Shown in pieces: positions 31,801-42,348 of a stretch of DNA of 64,000 nucleotides (positions are counted from its first letter, which is position 1; every line of letters starts with the position of its first letter). Below the pieces are notes generated by a model. The model was not told the DNA's origin, did not search any database, and was given only the letters and a program-made list of their open reading frames with translations. A program made the position numbers and the translations under genes. Origin of the DNA: Saccharomycopsis fibuligera x Saccharomycopsis cf. fibuligera (lineage: Eukaryota > Ascomycota > Saccharomycetes > Ascoideales > Saccharomycopsidaceae); assembly GCA_001936135.1 (NCBI GenBank), contig CP012810.1, forward strand, positions 2,914,001-2,978,000. The letters are read 5' to 3'.

Positions 31801-32598
31801 TCTCAGTCTTGGTCTTAGCTCTTCTTAAAAAACTCACTGCTTGCAAAAAGATATACCCTGGCTGAGGCATTGCAAGGGCGCCAAAATGGTAATCAGTTAA
31901 AAGAGCCTTATCAATAGGCACAATGTATTCATCTGCAGTGACGCATAATTCGCCGAGCCACTCGAACTGGATACTGAGCCATGTAGAAACCGCATAAGAG
32001 GCTGGGTTGATATTTTTGCCCTTAAGAAGGGACACCACGTTTTGGATATGGTTATCGAACCGGCGGTATGCTTTATTTGGAAGCTCCAAATACAAGTATT
32101 CTCTAACAATGCTAATAGTGAGCACGTCTAGCAATTGACGGGTTTGATGCCAAAGAAAAACCGCATTTTTGTTGTTACTGACTTGCAGCAATGGTATTGC
32201 ACGGGCTAAAATCGTTAAGGATTCATAGGCTGACTCCAAATGCTTAATGGACATTTCATTGTTTTGATGGAAAAGGTTAATTAAGGCTAGCTTAACTGCA
32301 TATCTAGCGTCCCATTGATCCATACTATAGCCGCGAATAGTACTATTATCGCTAGCTAATATTATTTCTTTGGTGATTTGCTGAGGTGGATTGACCCGTT
32401 TGCGCCTAAGTTTCTTTTCCAAGTTGATGTAGTAGTCATAGCACCATGGCTTGATTAAATGTAACACTGCTTCGACAAATATATTATAATCTTTTGCTGT
32501 ACCGGCTGGCAAGAATAAGAGCCCAGTGCGAGGGGCAAGCCCCGTCATAGTTCTAATATTGTTGATACGGTCCGCAAAAGCAGCTTCAGCAGCAGCTT

Positions 32599-32675
<77 letters not shown>

Positions 32676-33712
32676 GGACCAGCGCTGGCGCCAGATGAAG
32701 CTTGTGGCTTTTCAGCAACAATGATTTCAATAAATTTTATTCCTGCATTCTGCAATTGAGTCTTCATGCTGGTGATTTCCAAAGCTAGCACCTTATCCGA
32801 CTGCAAATAGTCTGCTTCACTCAATTGGTCATTAGTATTCAACTGATGAATGGAAATGAACACGGCTGGCACGAGCTCGCGATACTTGGAGAGCCATTTT
32901 TCATCAAGGATGCCCTGTGGATAAACTTGGCTGTCTTTATTGAATGGAGACAATGGCGACTTGCTTTTTTTAATTGTGCTACTATTGTTGTCACTATTCG
33001 CACCGGTGCCCAAGGGCAATTTGAATTCGTCATTGTCGACAAATTTGAATTTGTAAACTAGAGCGTCTCCTCCAGCAGCACTAAAGTTTGTTTTGGTTAG
33101 CTCGCTGACCCAAATATCTTCATCCACGTCATGATGTTGAAACAACGAAACAAGCAGCTTAGCAAACTCAGCCGTCACTGCAGGAAGTTTCCTAACTAAG
33201 GATGTAGCGTGGCGTAATAATGGATGCTCTGCGTTATTTTGTTCATCATCCTCATCCTCATCCTCATCCTCATCCTCATCCTCATCCTCATCCTCAGCAT
33301 ACTGTTGCTGCTCATTTTCGTCATCAGGGCCACTATTATCATTATCACTGTTGGCGTCACCATTATCATTAACACCCGGGACTTCCAAACCTTCATTATT
33401 CTGCTGCAGTTGCTCATCTGTCCTCTGGGTTCCCTCGATCCCGTTTTCAGCTTTGGAATCATTGTTTTCTCGCTGCTGTTGTAGCTGTTGCTGCTGTTGC
33501 ACAAGCTGATCCTGAAACTTTCGTGCACTTCGTTTTCGATGCACCGTTCGGCTCTTGTTGCTCTTGTTGTTCTTATTAATTTTGTTTTTTCTGTTTGCCT
33601 GAGCAGCGGTCTTTTGATAATGGTGATTATCTATGATTGTGTGCTTGCCTAGACCTTGAATGACCACCAACGGTGCTGGCTGGGCCACGTAGTCTAATGG
33701 GTAGAATTCCAT
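28871..33712 (-). CDS. TRAPPC11 homologue (foie gras/gryzun)
   Basis: Tethering-complex subunit of TRAPP III-type complexes (ER-Golgi and autophagy traffic) in animals and filamentous fungi. It is 1,613 aa. The N-terminus MEFYPLDYVAQPAPLVVIQGL parallels the human start (DFPVELCCRPMAFVTLTGL). The segment PQGILDEKWLSKYRELVPAV parallels [20 protein letters not shown]. The foie-gras domain is about residues 450-730 (AVKLALINLFHQNNEMSIKH; PGYIFLQAVSFLRRAK). The C-terminal 600 residues are beta-rich, as in gryzun. Lineage-specific insertions inflate it: an acidic run (about 139-156), a 25-Ala tract (about 347-371), and Gln/Asn-rich N-terminal sequence. S. cerevisiae has no TRAPPC11. Confidence 0.88.
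32600..32674 (-). repeat. Perfect GCT triplet repeat, 25 Ala
   Basis: Twenty-five identical GCT codons on the coding strand encode a pure poly-Ala run inside TRAPPC11, flanked by imperfect GCT/GAA units. Codon purity indicates a young, length-variable microsatellite. Confidence 0.95.
33247..33295 (-). repeat. Hexanucleotide repeat coding Asp-Glu
   Basis: About eight copies of TCCTCA on the plus strand (GATGAG family on the coding strand) encode an alternating Glu-Asp run in the N-terminal part of TRAPPC11. Confidence 0.9.
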
Positions 33713-34230
33713 GTGGATAACAATTTACAAATACTTGATTAGGATGGACCAATTTAAACTGCTGGTAGCCTGTCTTGTTTTGCTTGCTAGCGGCGCGGTA
33801 ACTAAATTATTATTATTATTATTATTATAATGATGATGATGATGATGGCGATTTAAGATGGCACTATTGGGCTGACCAATCTGATTAGCTGACCTTTTTT
33901 GGTGGTAATTATTGACCGTCAAAGACTGGTTTTCATAAGGAATCGCTTCCCGGCGCTCTCTGTATTAATGGATGCTTTGCAAGTCTTTTGCTTTTTCAAT
34001 CTTTGACAGCTTGACTGACAGCTTGCTTCAGGCTTACTTTATTTGACCAATTGGTATCTCAAAAAAAACAAAACAAAACAAAACAACCGGTCACAGTCAC
34101 AGTCCAAAGTAATTGAAAGCCAGCAAAGCTCAGCGTCGTATGTTGTGGTACGTACACCTAATTCTGATCGCGAGCTATGCTTCTTGCGCGCTACGTACCG
34201 CTACCGCATCGCTCAACTCACAACTGGCTG

Positions 34231-34261
<31 letters not shown>

Positions 34262-35155
34262 TTGAGTTTAAGTTGGCACGTGAATATATGCTTTTATACG
34301 CAGCCAATATGCCCAGATAGCATGTACCGCGCGTGCGGGGGTAATACACACCTTTTTTTTTTTTTTTTTTTTTTTGATGGAAACCAATAGTTATCACTAT
34401 CATTTGAATTAAAAACAAGGCAAGGGACAAATCATTAGCATATATACAAACCTCAGGGAAACGACCAAGAAAGAAAGAAAGAAAAAAAAGGACAAAAACA
34501 CCAACAATAAACAACCAGTAAGTCAAGACAGCATAGGAAAGATAGTAAACTAGCAGTTGCGCAAGCAGTGTGTATAAGGCTTGTTGGTGTAAGAAGCTCT
34601 AGAAGAGAGAACGTAGATGTCAACGCAAATAAAAAAGAAAAAAAAAAATTAAAGTCATAATGAAAGAAAGAAAGAAAGGAGTGTTCTGTGATGCAACACG
34701 TTGGCTATATTATAGGGTGTGAGTAAAAAGATATAAAAAAAATAAATAAATAGTGAACGATTGAAATGAGACAGTCTAGAAGCAAACAAAAACTAAGCAA
34801 GAGGATAATAATAAAATAGAACAAGAACAACAAAAAGAATGAACAAGCAAGAGAACAGCTATCATGAACAACAAAACAGAATGGAAAAAATGAGGTAAAA
34901 TAAAATAAAATAAAAAAAAAATCAAAACTAGATGAATAGGTCACACAAATAACGAGAAATCGCAAATAGTAAAAAGCAAAGCCGAGAGGTGAGGTAAGAC
35001 CCCAAAAGACTAATATAAAAAGAAGCAAAGGCAGTTATTTTAATCTAAAGCGAAAAAGGCAGCGCTGCGAACAAAAAAAAAAAAAAAAAAAAAAAATTTT
35101 GAAACAAAAATGACGCGAAAGAAATAGAACAAAGAGAGAAAGAAAAAATAAAGAA
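33713..35155. other. Long intergenic upstream of TRAPPC11
   Basis: 1.44 kb with no supported gene. It contains (ATT)n at 33808-33829 followed by (ATG)n at 33830-33846, a 31-T run at 34229-34258, a T run at 34352-34374, a CACGTG at 34277-34282, and an A-rich run at 35068-35095. The right half is purine-rich plus-strand sequence that forms the 3' flank of the next minus-strand gene. Confidence 0.5.
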
Positions 35156-37792
35156 TCACACTAATGAAGGATCATTGATTTTGGCAAGGTCATCTTCAAC
35201 ATTTGCTCCTGCGGAAGCACCAAGACCACTTTCTGCACCACCAGTACCAGGAGCGCCTCCTGGAGCGGCTGGAAGACTGTGACCAGTTGCTGATGAAGGT
35301 AATCTTCTTGGAGGTGCGCCGGCGGCGGCGCCACGATCTCTTCTATCAGCTTCTGCAATCCATTTCAAGATACCACCAGGCCCTGCTCTGCCTTTGCTAG
35401 TTGGCCTGCCGCCTTGGCCGCCTCCGACTGCTGCTGCTGCGGCTCTAGATGCTGGTCGTTCAATACCGGGATACTCACCAGGATACCCACCGCCCAAGAA
35501 ATCCTCCATGAGGCCGTCATCATTAGGAACCGATCCTTCTAATGGATCACCACCAGCACTGGCTCTTTTAGGTCTAAACCATCCAGTTTTCTTTGGCTCA
35601 AGCTGTTGTTGGCCACGGGGCTGGGCCATGCCGCCACCACCACCACCGCCGCTGGAAATCTGCTTGCGGTGTCTTTGCGCTGGTATTTGAGCCTGCTGCA
35701 ACATTTTTGCTTGCTGTTCAGCTAGCCACGCTTCTTCATATCTTCTTTGCCTCGTGCCAAAGTCAATAGCAATAGAAGCTCCCGGCTTGATGGCCCCATC
35801 CCAATGGGCTGGAATGATGCGGGCGTTGCTGGACTTGAAATATAGAGTCATATCGTTTTGCATGATCGATTTGCGGTATTGCGGGAATGCTTCTTTCAAG
35901 GCCTCGAGGAAACTGGACCAGTTGCTCAGAGCTTCATATGGGAAAATAAATGGCACTGCACCACCATCACCATAATCATAAACTTTAACTGGATCTTGAA
36001 TTTTGTTTTCCTTTTTGGACGCAGCAGCATCTTCTTTCTTTGGCCCATCTTTCTTTTCACCACCACCACCATTTCCACCACCATTTCCACCATTTCCGCC
36101 GCCGCCGCCATTTTTGTTATCGCTCTTGCCGTCACCACCTTTACCATTGCCAATTAGTGGCCAGCCCCAGTAATTGTTACCATACCGTTGCAACTTTTCT
36201 TCCTCCACCAGCTTGCGCAACTCGGTTAGCAACTTTAGTTCTTTTTCAAATTTTGCTTGCAATCTAGCTTGGACTTTAGCTGTCGCGAGCGCCGTCAAAA
36301 GCGCCTTTTCCTTTTCGCTAATCAGCCGTTCACGCTCTCTTTCCAATTCTTGCTGCTGTTGCTGTACTTGAGCCTGGGCCTGAGCCTGAGCCTGGGCCTG
36401 GGCCTGCGCAATGTAATACTGGTAGATTTGCTGATAGTACTGTTCTTGTTGTTGCTGGTTGCTGAACATTGGCGGCTGCGGGAATGGATTGCCAGGGAAT
36501 CCAGCGCCATTGGGGAACCCGTTATTTGGGTTTGGGGTGCTGGCGCCGCTGGTGGCTTGAGCTGCAGCCGCTGCTGCAGCCGCTGCCGCTGCAGCTGCAG
36601 CAGCGCTAAACTGGTTTGGCCCACTGTTGGCATTCAAAGGGGTAGCGTTGGGGAACTGATTGAACTGAATGCCTGGATTACTACTGCCAATGCCGTTGCC
36701 GTTGCCGTTTCCATTTCCATTTCCGTTGCCATTGGTGGCAAAGGAACTGGCTGATTTACTTCTGGAATGTTTGTGATGATGACTGTGTGCACCGTGATGC
36801 TTTGGGTTTGCCCAAAATCCGCCAGGAATGGAAGACGAGCGCTTGCTTTCAGTGTCGGATTCATCTGGCGGCGGAATCAAGTTGTTTTCTCTGAGCTTTT
36901 GGAATGAGTTGAGCTGGTCTCTAGTTTTGTTGATTTCGCCAAACACGTCTTGTAATGATTTGTGTTTTGATGAGACATTGCTCTTGTAGCTTCTTAGCTC
37001 GTGCTCTAGCGACTTCTGGTTGGCCTGTTCAAGTTTCTCAGAGAACTTTTTGGATAAAAACTGTTTTCTCTTTTCATCAGAACTATCTTGCAAGAATTTT
37101 TCTCTTTGCTGTTGTCTTTGCAATTTCTTTTTAGCGCTGCTGTTGCTGTTGCCGTTGCCGTTGCCGTTGCCGCTACCGCCGCCGCCGGTGGCGGATGCTC
37201 TGCCGTGTTTCTCTTGGTATACAAAGAGCGTCTTACCAGTTGGATCTGCTTCCACGCCTCTGTAGGATCTAAGGGATTTCAAGTCATCCATGCCCGGGTT
37301 GAGCGATCTGACGGACTTGACATCGGCTCTTGCATTAGCCTTGAGGATGTCGCGGTTGATATCGTTGTAGTAGGCGTCGTCATTGTCGTCGTCTTCTTGC
37401 TCGATGGTCAAAGCAGGGGATCTTGGCCTGAACGGGGTTTGCGATCTAATGGAAGGGGCTTTTCTGTGAGTTGGCGAGCCGTTTAAATTGAGCGTTGCAG
37501 CCACCGGATCAGCAGCAACATAGTTGGTTGCCAGACTATGGGAGGTCTGTGGTCTGGAGGGAGTGTTCATTCTGAAGGCGCCATCCGGAGTGCGGTCGGT
37601 TATCTGTCTTTTGATAGTGGAGGACCTGGACTTTGGCGCTAGATGGAATGCAGTAGAATGGATGGAGGAGTTATCTGGAAAGGTGCGAGGCTGCTGGTGC
37701 TGCACATGGGGATGGTTGATGAAGGCGTCGTTGTTGTGGTTGAAGTCTTTGATGGAGATATTCTCGTTGGAAGCTTCAGGAATGGGGTTCAT
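35156..37792 (-). CDS. Ubiquitin-like-domain protein with low-complexity arms
   Basis: An 878-aa protein whose only folded segment I can recognise is a fungal ubiquitin-like domain (ULD type) near residues 597-685. It begins IQDPVKVYDYGDGGAVPFIF, then NWSSFLEALKEAFPQYRKSI, and ends KPGASIAIDF. This matches the DPV/I-k-f-x-D...F-p...C/L-x-x-W pattern of that family. Around it are Ser-rich N-terminal sequence, an Ala run (about residues 395-415), Ala-Gln dipeptide repeats leading into a Glu/Arg-rich coiled coil (about 470-525), and poly-Gly/Asn stretches. The frame runs up to 37999 without an ATG that looks real; I start at MNPIPEASNENISIKD. Function unknown. Confidence 0.72.
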   Translation of the reverse strand: MNPIPEASNENISIKDFNHNNDAFINHPHVQHQQPRTFPDNSSIHSTAFHLAPKSRSSTIKRQITDRTPDGAFRMNTPSRPQTSHSLATNYVAADPVAATLNLNGSPTHRKAPSIRSQTPFRPRSPALTIEQEDDDNDDAYYNDINRDILKANARADVKSVRSLNPGMDDLKSLRSYRGVEADPTGKTLFVYQEKHGRASATGGGGSGNGNGNGNSNSSAKKKLQRQQQREKFLQDSSDEKRKQFLSKKFSEKLEQANQKSLEHELRSYKSNVSSKHKSLQDVFGEINKTRDQLNSFQKLRENNLIPPPDESDTESKRSSSIPGGFWANPKHHGAHSHHHKHSRSKSASSFATNGNGNGNGNGNGNGIGSSNPGIQFNQFPNATPLNANSGPNQFSAAAAAAAAAAAAAAAQATSGASTPNPNNGFPNGAGFPGNPFPQPPMFSNQQQQEQYYQQIYQYYIAQAQAQAQAQAQAQVQQQQQELERERERLISEKEKALLTALATAKVQARLQAKFEKELKLLTELRKLVEEEKLQRYGNNYWGWPLIGNGKGGDGKSDNKNGGGGGNGGNGGGNGGGGEKKDGPKKEDAAASKKENKIQDPVKVYDYGDGGAVPFIFPYEALSNWSSFLEALKEAFPQYRKSIMQNDMTLYFKSSNARIIPAHWDGAIKPGASIAIDFGTRQRRYEEAWLAEQQAKMLQQAQIPAQRHRKQISSGGGGGGGMAQPRGQQQLEPKKTGWFRPKRASAGGDPLEGSVPNDDGLMEDFLGGGYPGEYPGIERPASRAAAAAVGGGQGGRPTSKGRAGPGGILKWIAEADRRDRGAAAGAPPRRLPSSATGHSLPAAPGGAPGTGGAESGLGASAGANVEDDLAKINDPSLV

Positions 37793-37814
37793 TATAGAGA
37801 CATAACCTTGGTAT

Positions 37815-37833
37815 TGTGTGTGTGTGTGTGTGT
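37815..37833. repeat. (GT)n microsatellite
   Basis: Uninterrupted TG dinucleotides just upstream of the ULD-protein start codon. Confidence 0.9.
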
Positions 37834-38445
37834 ATAGAGATAGATATATAGATGGGGGGTACTTTAGGGTTTTGCCGAAATGGGGAATAAGCTCAAGGTT
37901 GAGAAGTTTATTTGGAGAAGGGAGTATCAGGAGTACCAAACGCGGGGGCTGTATGAGATCTTGCGGGAAGAGCAGTACTGTGAGGACGAGATATAGCAAA
38001 GTATATATATATTTCAGCGATAATTCAGTGGAAAGCAGTATGTTTGGCTAGTCGGAGTGGAAATCCCTGAAAGAAGAAAAAATAAAATAATAATAAAAAA
38101 AAACTTCTGGCTGCAAGCGGTGTGAGAGGGTGAGATGCTGCAGTTAGATGAGTTAGTGCGTAAGAGAGAAAGAAAAAGAAAACGAAAAAAGCTAAAGACC
38201 GCGCGAGCGAGTGAGCGAGTGAGCGAGTGTATGTGTGTGGTGCAGGCGGGCGGGCGGGCTGGGGACGTGTGGGCACGGTTTATAAAGCGCAGTGGATGGC
38301 AGTGGATGGACGGGTGGCGATTGGCGGTGATTTGTGCGGTACAGGGCCTCCCGCGGCAGCCAGAAAGAGGAAAACGTAAACAAGCGTGCAAGACTACACG
38401 GGGGCGTCTCCTACCGCTGCACTCTAATTAGAGTGGCGCCAGGCG

Positions 38446-38464
38446 CCAATGGCCAATGGCCAAT
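38446..38464. promoter_or_regulatory. Three tandem CCAAT boxes
   Basis: CCAATGG repeated three times at exact 7-bp spacing (38446, 38453, 38460). CCAAT is the HAP2/3/5 core motif; here it lies in the shared upstream region of two divergent genes. Confidence 0.45.
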
Positions 38465-38674
38465 GGCCAGACTAAGCGAAGCGAAGCGGTGTTGATGGTG
38501 GTGATATTCTGCTACAAAGGTGTGGTGCTACAAGTAGGCAAGCAAGCAGGCAGACAAGCGCTGCAGAAGGCGGTGTGGAAGACAGAAGCATTAAAAGGGT
38601 GTGTGTGTGTGTGCTGGTGTGTCAAAGCGCCAGCTCTGGAGACAGGAGGAGGCATCTTGCGGGATATGTATATC

Positions 38675-38701
38675 TATATATATATATATATATATATATA
38701 T
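38675..38701. repeat. (TA)n microsatellite
   Basis: Thirteen TA units in the divergent intergenic region. Confidence 0.9.
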
Positions 38702-39323
38702 CTACATCTATCGCGGTGCCTGGTACCTGGCCTGGGTGTACACAGCGGTGGTGGGAGGAAATAGAGTGTGTGTACACTGTCTGATGGCAGCGCGGACCCA
38801 CAAAACGCAGCCGCCCAAGACTATGTGCGTCCTTCCTCCCTCCCGTTTAGCTAGCTGTCCACCGCCGCCAGGCTTTGTTGACGTGTTGTTGGGGTTCTGA
38901 GACACAACACTGTAAGTCCCAGCTGCGTTGCTTTGCCGGGGACCAGCTCTGTACGAGGGATGGAGAGATAGAAAGAAAGAGATAGAGAGTCCATCACCAC
39001 CAACAGCCAGAGCAGAGCCATCCATCCATCATTAAGACCGTTAATTAACCAACAGCAACTCGTCAACGCTTGTCTCATTAGATCCCAGCCCACTTTTCAA
39101 TTACACATGCTCCTCCCCCCGTCTCTTTGATCAACCCCAACCGTCTCATCGTATCATCGCCGCCCGCCGCCACCGCCGTCGCCATGTTCCCTCCTTGTTC
39201 CTTTTTGTTTCTCACCTGCCCCTAGTCTCTTATTTCTTCGCTTCACTTCCCGCCGTCATCTTTGCGCATTCTTCTTTTTACTCCTCCCGCTCTCTCATAG
39301 ATAAACACACACACATCTCTACC

Positions 39324-41673
39324 ATGCTGTACAAGCCGCCCAAGGCCGTCCGCGACCTTGCTCACGAGGCCACAACGTACCCGTTTTCTGCCAGCGTCTC
39401 ATACAAAGCTTGGCTCCGAACGGCTCTCACCGTCTACAAAACAGTAAGTACCATCTTCAGATATTCAACACCCGTGCATCCCGTACATAGCATGTTCATC
39501 TCTACGCATCCTTGCACCACACACACATCTCCAACACTTCCTCCAAAGCTAGCCCTAATACTAACGTAACTCAAACCCAACAGGCCCAATTGCAAGACTA
39601 CCAAAAGGCGTATCCAGAAGCATATGTTTTCTATTTGCGCTTCTTGCATTTAATCACCTCTACTATCCCGTCTCATCCGCAGTTCCAGCAACGCTCGTCT
39701 TATGATGCGTTAGCCGCCAAAGCAACTTCGGTGGCCGGCAGGTGCGACGCATTGAGAAAGTTGATTGAACAGGAGATTGAAGATTATCACAACAAGAGAA
39801 GGCTCACAAAAGAAAAGAAAAAAGCGCAGCAGAAGCAAAAGCGGCAGCAACCAAAAGATGTTTCGCAACCTAACCTGAGACAGCTAATAAGTGAACAGCA
39901 ACAACGACGGTCGCTGACTACTCAACCTGATGCTGATGCTGATGCTGATGCTGAGACTAATACTCGTAAAAGCAGTGTTTCTGCCGCAATTGTAACTGCA
40001 GCTGGCGGCGAAAATACGGATTCTGCTCAGAAGAGGGACTTTTCCAATTTATCTACCGCCACGGGGCCTTCCATTGCAATCAATGGGATTCCACTTGAAA
40101 CTAACGCCATCACCAATAACAGCAAAGAGGTACCCAAATTTCCTACAATCAACTTTGGCCAAATCCCAAACTTGAACGCCAGTAATAACGAGTTTGATAA
40201 TAATAGTAATAATAATAAAAATAATAGTCAGAGCAGGTCTAGCTCGAGCTATAGCGCTACAGCATCAACTTACGATGACAATGCAAATGCAGATACCAAA
40301 ATCATTGATAACATAAACGCCAATCTCAACGACAGCATAAATGACACAAGAACAACAATCAACGATACCCAATCCACAGCCACGATTGTCGCTGTTGGGG
40401 CAAACGGGCCCAAAATTAGGATCAGCCCCGTTTTCCATAGCTATGCAGGCAAGCAGCATCAGTATCAATATGAATATGACATTGGCAACCGCTACGTGCC
40501 CAATTCTTCCAAGAATACAGACACAGATCTGGACAAGAAAAGCGTTTTGCAGCACTCTAAACAATTTGATGCTGTGGATTCTGATAAGAATTGTGATGAT
40601 CAGGACGGCGAGCAGGCCGAGGAACGGTACTACACTCCTGGATTAGCCGCCAAGGGGAAATTTGATCTGCAGTGGCCATGCAATAGCGATACCAAAGACG
40701 AAAGTGAACCACCAATGCCAGAACAAAGCCCAACAATGGACGAAAACATTCCCCAAAATGTAAAACCTCGTCAGTACCAAAGACCTTACATTGTAGCAGA
40801 ACCAATGCTAGCAAAATTGCCAGCCAGCTGGCCAGTAACCGACATTAGCCAAACCCCAACATTTGCGCCGGAACCGGAACCAGAACCAGAACCGGAACCA
40901 GAACCAGAACTAGAACCAGAACCAGCTAACGAAGGTGCCCACACCGTTGGTGGCGCACCCGCGGCAACAACAACAAATTTAAGCGCCCAGCAGCACGCTA
41001 CGGAGGGTGGTATCCCATTGAAACAGGTTTTTGTGCCATTGGATATTAAGAGCCGCTTTAGTGCTATTGCTAAAAGCAATACTGAAAAAGGGATCCAGAC
41101 CTGTGGCATTCTTTGCGGTAAGTTGGGCAGCATGGACATCATTGAAAGTTTGAGCAGCGTTGCCGCAACCGCTTACAACTATACTAGCAGCCAAGGCGCC
41201 AGTACCGACAACACAGTACACAACAACAGCACCAGTGCCAGCGTAAACTCCACTGATAGCTCAGCATTCTACATTACTGACCTAGTAGTACCTGACCAAA
41301 CACAATGCCAAACTTCAAATGAAGACAACTTGTTGCAATTTGTCGACGCTAATGATTTGTTCATCCTTGGATGGATCCGCACGGAGGTGCCGTCAAGTAA
41401 AGCGCAAGCCGCAGCGCAACTGGACAGCGCCCGGTTTCCAACATTGGCCGCCACCGATTTACACATGCAGAACGGATATCAGATCATGTTGCCCGAAAGC
41501 ATTGCTATCATTGTACAACCTAGTCAACAGTGCAGTGGCAGTGGCAGTGGCAGTGGCAGAGATTGCAAAGATGGAAAATTGGGGATATTTAGGCTCACTG
41601 ATCCGTACGGCATTGATGCACTAACGAAATGTGTACGCCATCGTGGGGCGCATCGCCACGCAAAGTATAGTGT

Positions 41674-41727
<54 letters not shown>

Positions 41728-41890
41728 CAATAATGACGATGATGATGGTAATTGTGACACGCAAGAAAAGAAACAACCATTATGGATCAGTTGGGTGCCC
41801 CAAAATAGCAGCGAAAACCAATTCGGTCATGTGGCGGTGGTTGAAAATGGGTTGTTGCCATTGGAAGTGACTGACATTAGAACTCAATGA
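39324..41890 (+). CDS. AMSH/Sst2-like JAMM-domain protein, catalytic residues replaced
   Basis: Two exons: 39324-39443 and 39584-41890 (808 aa). Intron 39444-39583 has donor GTAAGT, branch TACTAAC at 39559 and acceptor CAG. Exon 1 supplies the N-terminal MIT/USP8-dimer-type region (RDLAHEATTYPFSASVSYKA, WLRTALTVYK) that binds ESCRT-III in AMSH. A long disordered linker has Glu-Pro and Asn/Ser repeats. The C-terminal MPN/AMSH fold is clear: KGIQTCGILCGKLGS, LFILGWIRTE, LAATDLHMQNGYQIMLPESI, TKCVRHRGAHRH. The JAMM residues are mostly lost: the catalytic Glu before TCG is Gln545, H-x-H is Arg639-Thr-Glu641, and the Ser of S-x2-D is Ala. Asp665 and the structural-zinc Cys/His set remain. About 13 extra residues separate the former H-x-H from Asp. 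Likely a pseudo-deubiquitinase; S. cerevisiae lacks AMSH. Confidence 0.85.
41675..41727 (+). repeat. (GAT)n coding repeat, poly-Asp
   Basis: About seventeen GAT codons in a row inside the C-terminal part of the AMSH-like protein, right after the structural-zinc HRH motif. Confidence 0.93.
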
Positions 41891-42348
41891 GTTTGATAAA
41901 CTGCAAGCTAACTACTTTTGCAACTCATTATAGCTTTGCAATTTCGAGATATTTAGAGATTGAAGGTAATCTATATTATACTTATAACTGATTTACCAAA
42001 GTAAACCCAGTGTAATGTGATATGCTATCACAAGTGATGCTATTTCTAGTGGCACGTTTCGCACGTTTCGCCGTTTCGAATAAGCTGTTGTAAGTGCCCG
42101 TTGGCGTGCGTGTTCTAGAGTCATGTTCAGAAGCGTTGCTGCAGCAAAGTGCGTTTAGTAACCGGCACGCTACTAGAAGCGCTTTTTCTTTTTTTTTTCT
42201 TTTTTTTTTTTTTTTTCCTACACCTCATTTTTTTTTTTTTTTTTTAACAGTACCTTACACCGCAAAGATATGCATTGTCTATAAAATACGAAATCAACCA
42301 ACTGCCGCTTTATGGAACGTCACCCTCGCCCGCCAAATAATATGTGGC
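41891..42348. other. Convergent intergenic, AMSH-like/COG3
   Basis: 458 bp between two converging stops. It has T-rich tracts at 42188-42216 and 42229-42245 and a repeated CACGTTTCGC unit at about 42053-42070. No gene. Confidence 0.45.

Larger units (their letters stand above)
37793..39323. promoter_or_regulatory. 1.5-kb divergent intergenic region, repeat-rich
   Basis: Lies between the ULD gene and the AMSH-like gene. It contains (GT)n at 37815-37833, (TA)n at 38675-38701, GAGCGAGT repeats at about 38203-38228, GT-rich stretches near 38600, triple CCAAT at 38446-38464, and C/T-rich sequence just before the AMSH-like start. It is GC-richer than other spacers. No coding frame has family support. 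Confidence 0.55.

Noticed and set aside
38014-38391. Minus-strand frames with PARPPAP and SLAHSLARS repeats in the divergent promoter
   Set aside because: Products of simple GAGCGAGT-type repeats; no ATG context or homology.
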